Positions 61,501 through 64,000 of a stretch of DNA of 64,000 nucleotides are shown here, one piece after another. The stretch is from Paenibacillus illinoisensis NBRC 15959 (GTDB lineage Bacteria > Bacillota > Bacilli > Paenibacillales > Paenibacillaceae): NCBI RefSeq assembly GCF_004000925.1, contig NZ_BIME01000013.1, positions 1 to 64,000 of the forward strand. The letters are read 5' to 3'. The notes beneath the pieces were generated by a model, which made no database searches, was not told the DNA's origin, and was given only the letters and a program-made list of their open reading frames with translations. How positions within the stretch are numbered: position 1 is the stretch's first letter; every line of letters begins with the position of its first letter. A program made the position numbers and the translations under genes.

Positions 61501-62152
61501 GGCGGAGCTGCCCTGCATCATCAGCAACGACCAGTTGAAGTAACTCAGGCAGGTGATTGCTTAGTAATTGCAACTGTGCTGCCTGTGAAGGAACTCCGTT
61601 CAGCTTGGAATACAGTTTCAGGAGAAGCAAGGCGTCGATAATTTCCCGCTCATGGTTACCATATCCGTTGCCTTTTTTGGACTCAACAAATACCTGTACA
61701 CGGCTTAGCCTGCTTTTGAGCTCATCTACAATTTCTTTTTCTCCGGCAAACTGACGTATTTTCTCCAATCGGGACAGCAGACCACCGATCCGATCTGGGC
61801 TTTTGCTCTTTCCACTCAAGCCGTAGGCTTCAGAGTCATTGCCGAGACATATGGTGAAGCCATCAGTAGCCCACGAATTGCGTCTGGAGTAGTGGGATTC
61901 CAGGTGAATGACAATAGCCCCTGCCCGGAAAAATATATCTCCATCATCTTTCTTGGCAAGCTTCATGAGCGCATCAATTGTATAGTAGACATAATGGCTG
62001 GAATTCCCTATCATTTCGGGAAACTTGTCCGTGTTTCCCAGCACATAATCAATGATTTCCTGACTCCGATCTGTTTTTAGGGAGTAATCCTTCGAGCACA
62101 TCTCAGCAAACTTCTCAACTAACGCCTCAACAGCGCGATCTGTAGTAAGCAT
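58592..62152 (-). CDS. DUF4132 domain protein
   Basis: This very large protein of 1186 residues is mostly helical repeats (HEAT-like, about 1-850). A C-terminal DUF4132 domain (about 940-1180) has FAVGLIWGTYEDGQLNSTFR, NIQVGLIHPLELEASTLDGW and YEVKQPFEQLNREIHL. AAGGAGGAATGTGTA precedes the ATG. DUF4132 proteins travel with SWIM, VWA and MoxR-type AAA+ proteins, in some genomes fused to WGR domains linked to DNA damage, but no activity has been fixed. It is the third of the five linked genes in the window, 48 bases after the VWA gene. Confidence 0.9.
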   Translation of the reverse strand: MLTTDRAVEALVEKFAEMCSKDYSLKTDRSQEIIDYVLGNTDKFPEMIGNSSHYVYYTIDALMKLAKKDDGDIFFRAGAIVIHLESHYSRRNSWATDGFTICLGNDSEAYGLSGKSKSPDRIGGLLSRLEKIRQFAGEKEIVDELKSRLSRVQVFVESKKGNGYGNHEREIIDALLLLKLYSKLNGVPSQAAQLQLLSNHLPELLQLVVADDAGQLRPALHKLIEPLVVCSMQSRSNRSVHDLKPEFLQQKRNLLMEELYPDTSLNKKEQLSQNVFHQTMILISSSLLYLINVHGGKDRFLENKGETGQALLEAITQLHEIYPFETRMYLMSMDSRAKNADGLLAGLLPLDEPYQLIELMNNELNMYTISWQSIQSAIMSDPEQSIRAYHILKTPYLKLVIQKILEDHGREIPDADGTLEQAVYAVLREPLDGGRSGLAIARYLEGQTSFEDYWKDSNSRSLFNNLNRDKKRIQTLIAISFLPVDSEAMRRFVILATYPDWTLDIVSDMYRSYAFSGEKLLQHYGQDPEVQQDKLLTSLISLNGMTDYRYKPMPQDEYRRIIQQNLDYALGQYKKLPTDTRILILEITFEQRSELKTEKLAEAIRAGLQDSSKKANSLALSEFNRVPDPELFTSIYRSEKKASVKEMALSAIRSLDHNKELYRELLEGEKSAEWKNLIQILLDTADESPEYAHAALADQADAKKLARFSWLSLKDLPSLIRLEDNQPLDDRIKQYILVQSVDHTSAPNERLNELREYVDEESLSRFATELLQLWIQDGAPAKEKWVMYISALFGSVQIVHILTPQIKEWTENSRGAIAADAVKVLAYLKEPSALMAIDKIKRSVKNRQVKGAAEEALQLAADNLGLTPEQLEDRLVTTLGFDESGTMRLSYGERSFLIKVNGDLQVVVLNEETGKTVKSLPAPAQKDDAELAAQSKARFTQLKKDLKTMVGIQAQRLEESLSKQRLWSAEEWKALFVENVIMQKFAVGLIWGTYEDGQLNSTFRYMEDGTFNTVDEDEYELPLNIQVGLIHPLELEASTLDGWKTQLEDYEVKQPFEQLNREIHLPEEEDTKLEEYSRLPESEFSPTAFPKALEKFGWIKGPAMDGGWYHEFYKEYDEYVAELRFSGTSITYYEGMDDITLESLHFFRPENKRNYYYSNNKSIALGQIPGRVFSETLYDILRASGR

Positions 62153-62200
62153 TACACATTCCTCCTTAAATTTTGAGTGAAAAACCTTGTTATTAACTCA

Positions 62201-63391
62201 TTACGTGATAATCTCGCCGATCCAGTCTGCGAGCTCGTTAGGGGTAATTGCGGCGACATGCGCTCCCATATTGGTTAAGGTTTGTGCGGCATGTTTGTTA
62301 TAGACGGTATCCCCATTAAAATCGAGTGCAGTGAGCACAAGCAGTTTACAACCGGCATCTATAATATCCTTACACGCTTTATACATTTGTTGGATCGGAT
62401 ATCCCTCTTCCAGATCACTTACAAGGATGTAGATCGTTTTGCCAGGATTATCAATCAAGGTCTCACCATAACGCAGAGCCTTGGTAATATGAGTGCCTCC
62501 GCCGAGCTGTACACTCATGAGCACGTCAACCGGATCATCCAACCTGTCACTTAGATCAACAACCTGGGTATCAAATATAAACAAGTGGGTGCGCAGCGCA
62601 TTCAACCGATAGAAGATACTAGCCATTACTGAGCTGTAAATGACCGAGTCCATCATGCTGCCGCTCTCGTCAACAGCAATGATGACGTTCCATTTATTAT
62701 GCGGCTGGATATTACCGTCGAAATAAAGACGATCAATCACCAACCTGCGGTTAGTTCGATCAACATTTTTCAGATTCTTGGTAATGGTTCGTTTGAAATT
62801 AAGATTACGCAGGGACTTTACGGAACTTGGTGTGTAACGGCTGCGTTTTCCCATGATGCTGGCTCTGGTCTGGGACTCCAGTTTACGCTGAAGGTCCTCA
62901 ACTACAGTCCGTACGATCTCCTTCGCACTCCGCAGGACGTCCCCTTTCATTCGTCCTTTGAATTGCATGATGTTTTTCAGCAGGTTCATGTTGGGTTCGA
63001 GAGACTCAAGCAGTTTTTTGTCAGTTAACAGCTCCGTTAGACCATAACGATCCAGTGCCTGTTTCTCCAGCAGCTCCACGGTTGGCTTGGGGAATAATTC
63101 CCTGACCTTATGCAACCAGTTTGGAACCGTAAGATTAGAGGTGCCTCGTCCTCCTTCTTTTCGGTATCCCTGTTCTTCGCCATATTCCCGATTGTAGAGG
63201 TAACCCAGAATTTCATCGATTTCGGTATACTTGAAATGCTCCGCGTCGTATGCATCCGTATTCGATAACCCTTCTTCAGCAGATTCTCCCAAGATCAATC
63301 GCCATCGGTTCAGCGTTTCAGCCTGATTGGAATCAGGAAGGGACTTCAGGGGATCAGGAGTTCTCTCCCCTCTGTTCAGATCAGCTTCCAT
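62201..63391 (-). CDS. VWA-domain protein (CoxE-like) with intact MIDAS
   Basis: In this 396-residue protein a helical N-terminal region (about 1-230) with a basic middle (SRYTPSSVKSLRNLNFKRTI) is followed by a von Willebrand factor A domain with a complete metal site: DESGS at 241-245, Thr300 in GGGTHI and Asp326 in VSDLEEG. VWA proteins of this class work with MoxR-family AAA+ ATPases to insert metals or remodel target proteins. The ATPase itself is not in the window but may lie beyond the right end, upstream in the operon. The start overlaps the DUF5682 gene end by 16 bases. Confidence 0.92.
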   Translation of the reverse strand: MEADLNRGERTPDPLKSLPDSNQAETLNRWRLILGESAEEGLSNTDAYDAEHFKYTEIDEILGYLYNREYGEEQGYRKEGGRGTSNLTVPNWLHKVRELFPKPTVELLEKQALDRYGLTELLTDKKLLESLEPNMNLLKNIMQFKGRMKGDVLRSAKEIVRTVVEDLQRKLESQTRASIMGKRSRYTPSSVKSLRNLNFKRTITKNLKNVDRTNRRLVIDRLYFDGNIQPHNKWNVIIAVDESGSMMDSVIYSSVMASIFYRLNALRTHLFIFDTQVVDLSDRLDDPVDVLMSVQLGGGTHITKALRYGETLIDNPGKTIYILVSDLEEGYPIQQMYKACKDIIDAGCKLLVLTALDFNGDTVYNKHAAQTLTNMGAHVAAITPNELADWIGEIIT

Positions 63392-64000
63392 GTCTCAAAC
63401 TCCTTCCGGATGGCTTCATCCCAGGATTTCACCTGAATCAGTGTGTGTTCGTCGATCCCCGGTATCGCCATCTCTTCAGGTTGAACCTGATGCAGCTTCG
63501 CAACCCGATCCGCAATCAGTGTTGTCTCCATAGGTGTAAAGTAGGTGAATGCAAGCCTTAGTTCCGGGATCATCAACATAAATTCATCATGATCCAGCTG
63601 CTCTATCATGTAATTCAGCTCGGATAACAGCTGATCTTCATATAAAAATGCGTCTCGTGCCACGGAAAACACGCCCTGTAAATACAGCGCTGTCTGCCGC
63701 ATTTGATCCGGCGTTCCGCGAATGTATCCCCGAGCACGATCAACGATCTCTTCCCTTGACCGATCACCAAGTCCCGAGGAAATGGCCAGGCATACACCTT
63801 CGAGTTGAGCCGGAAGGTTGTGATCTGCCAGCAGCTCATTCAGATGAGCTCTGAAGGTTTCATCGCGGTAACGTTCTTCGGAAGATTCCGCCAGCATCGC
63901 GAGCAGCTTCAGCCCCTGTATAACAGGCTGATGCTCATCAGGATTCGTTCTCGCGAGCTGAAGCAATTTGTCCACTGCGTTATTGTAGGCTTCGGCAACC
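63376..64000 (-). CDS. DUF5682 family protein, C-terminal part (cut by window end)
   Basis: The frame is open to the right edge of the window, so only the last 200 or so residues are seen. They are helical and include LLSELNYMIEQLDHDEFMLM followed by IPELRLAFTYFTPMETTLIA and DRVAKLHQV, the recognisable end of the DUF5682 family (normally about 750-800 residues). A GTG at 63975 is only an internal codon. Its stop overlaps the VWA start by 16 bases, so both are translated together. It belongs to the same module as DUF4132 and SWIM. An AAA+ ATPase gene is expected further upstream. Confidence 0.75.
   Translation of the reverse strand, partial: VAEAYNNAVDKLLQLARTNPDEHQPVIQGLKLLAMLAESSEERYRDETFRAHLNELLADHNLPAQLEGVCLAISSGLGDRSREEIVDRARGYIRGTPDQMRQTALYLQGVFSVARDAFLYEDQLLSELNYMIEQLDHDEFMLMIPELRLAFTYFTPMETTLIADRVAKLHQVQPEEMAIPGIDEHTLIQVKSWDEAIRKEFETWKLI

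Overview
The window looks like a Paenibacillus-type chromosome (low-GC Gram-positive). The evidence is strong AGGAGG-like ribosome sites with frequent TTG/GTG starts, an S-layer-homology (SLH) surface protein, lipoprotein sugar-binding proteins with LplB/LplC-type permeases and a membrane-anchored AraC-type regulator, and two dispersed repeat families that I associate with this genus. No rRNA, tRNA, CRISPR array or intact transposase is visible.

Positions 1-16.4 kb are a decayed, AT-rich accessory region. LysR-MFS and LysR-LysE pairs, an SDR-HxlR pair and a Rid-HxlR pair survive as intact divergent units. Between them lie broken genes (tyrosine recombinase, MATE pump, TetR, HxlR, nitronate monooxygenase and others) and copies of two palindromic repeat families, here called A (GGACAAGAAC arms around a terminator-like hairpin) and B (ACTAACGGG ends around a second hairpin).

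Positions 16.0-23.9 kb hold a flavin-oxidoreductase cluster: two luciferase-like monooxygenases, two nitronate-monooxygenase-like proteins, an SDR, an F420-reductase-like NAD(P) protein and two 141-residue MarR regulators. A third MarR paralog and another monooxygenase lie at 38.4-40.5 kb. Palindromes of the form TTTAGC-NN-GCTAAA recur near these genes and suggest one regulon. The first kilobase appears to be a collapsed second copy of this cluster.

Positions 24-40 kb are mixed accessory DNA: small membrane proteins, a PQQ-propeller-like secreted protein, a SUKH/SMI1 protein, a small excisionase-like HTH gene with tandem repeats upstream, an ArsR-MFS operon, an SLH/CAP surface protein, and a GC-richer MFS/MarR pair.

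Positions 41.0-52.8 kb, all on the minus strand, form a carbohydrate-utilisation locus. It encodes a solute-binding lipoprotein, two permeases, a GH88 unsaturated uronyl hydrolase, an AraC-type membrane regulator, a second solute-binding lipoprotein and a secreted beta-helix (pectate-lyase-like) protein with a discoidin domain. The likely substrate is a uronic-acid polysaccharide cut by a lyase, with imported oligomers cleaved by GH88.

Positions 53.1-64 kb, also minus, carry an RDD membrane protein, a WG-repeat protein, and an operon of DUF5682 (cut by the window end), VWA, DUF4132, SWIM zinc-finger and a small unknown protein. This is a MoxR/VWA-type module of unknown function and, with the MarR regulon, the best candidate for an under-described system here.
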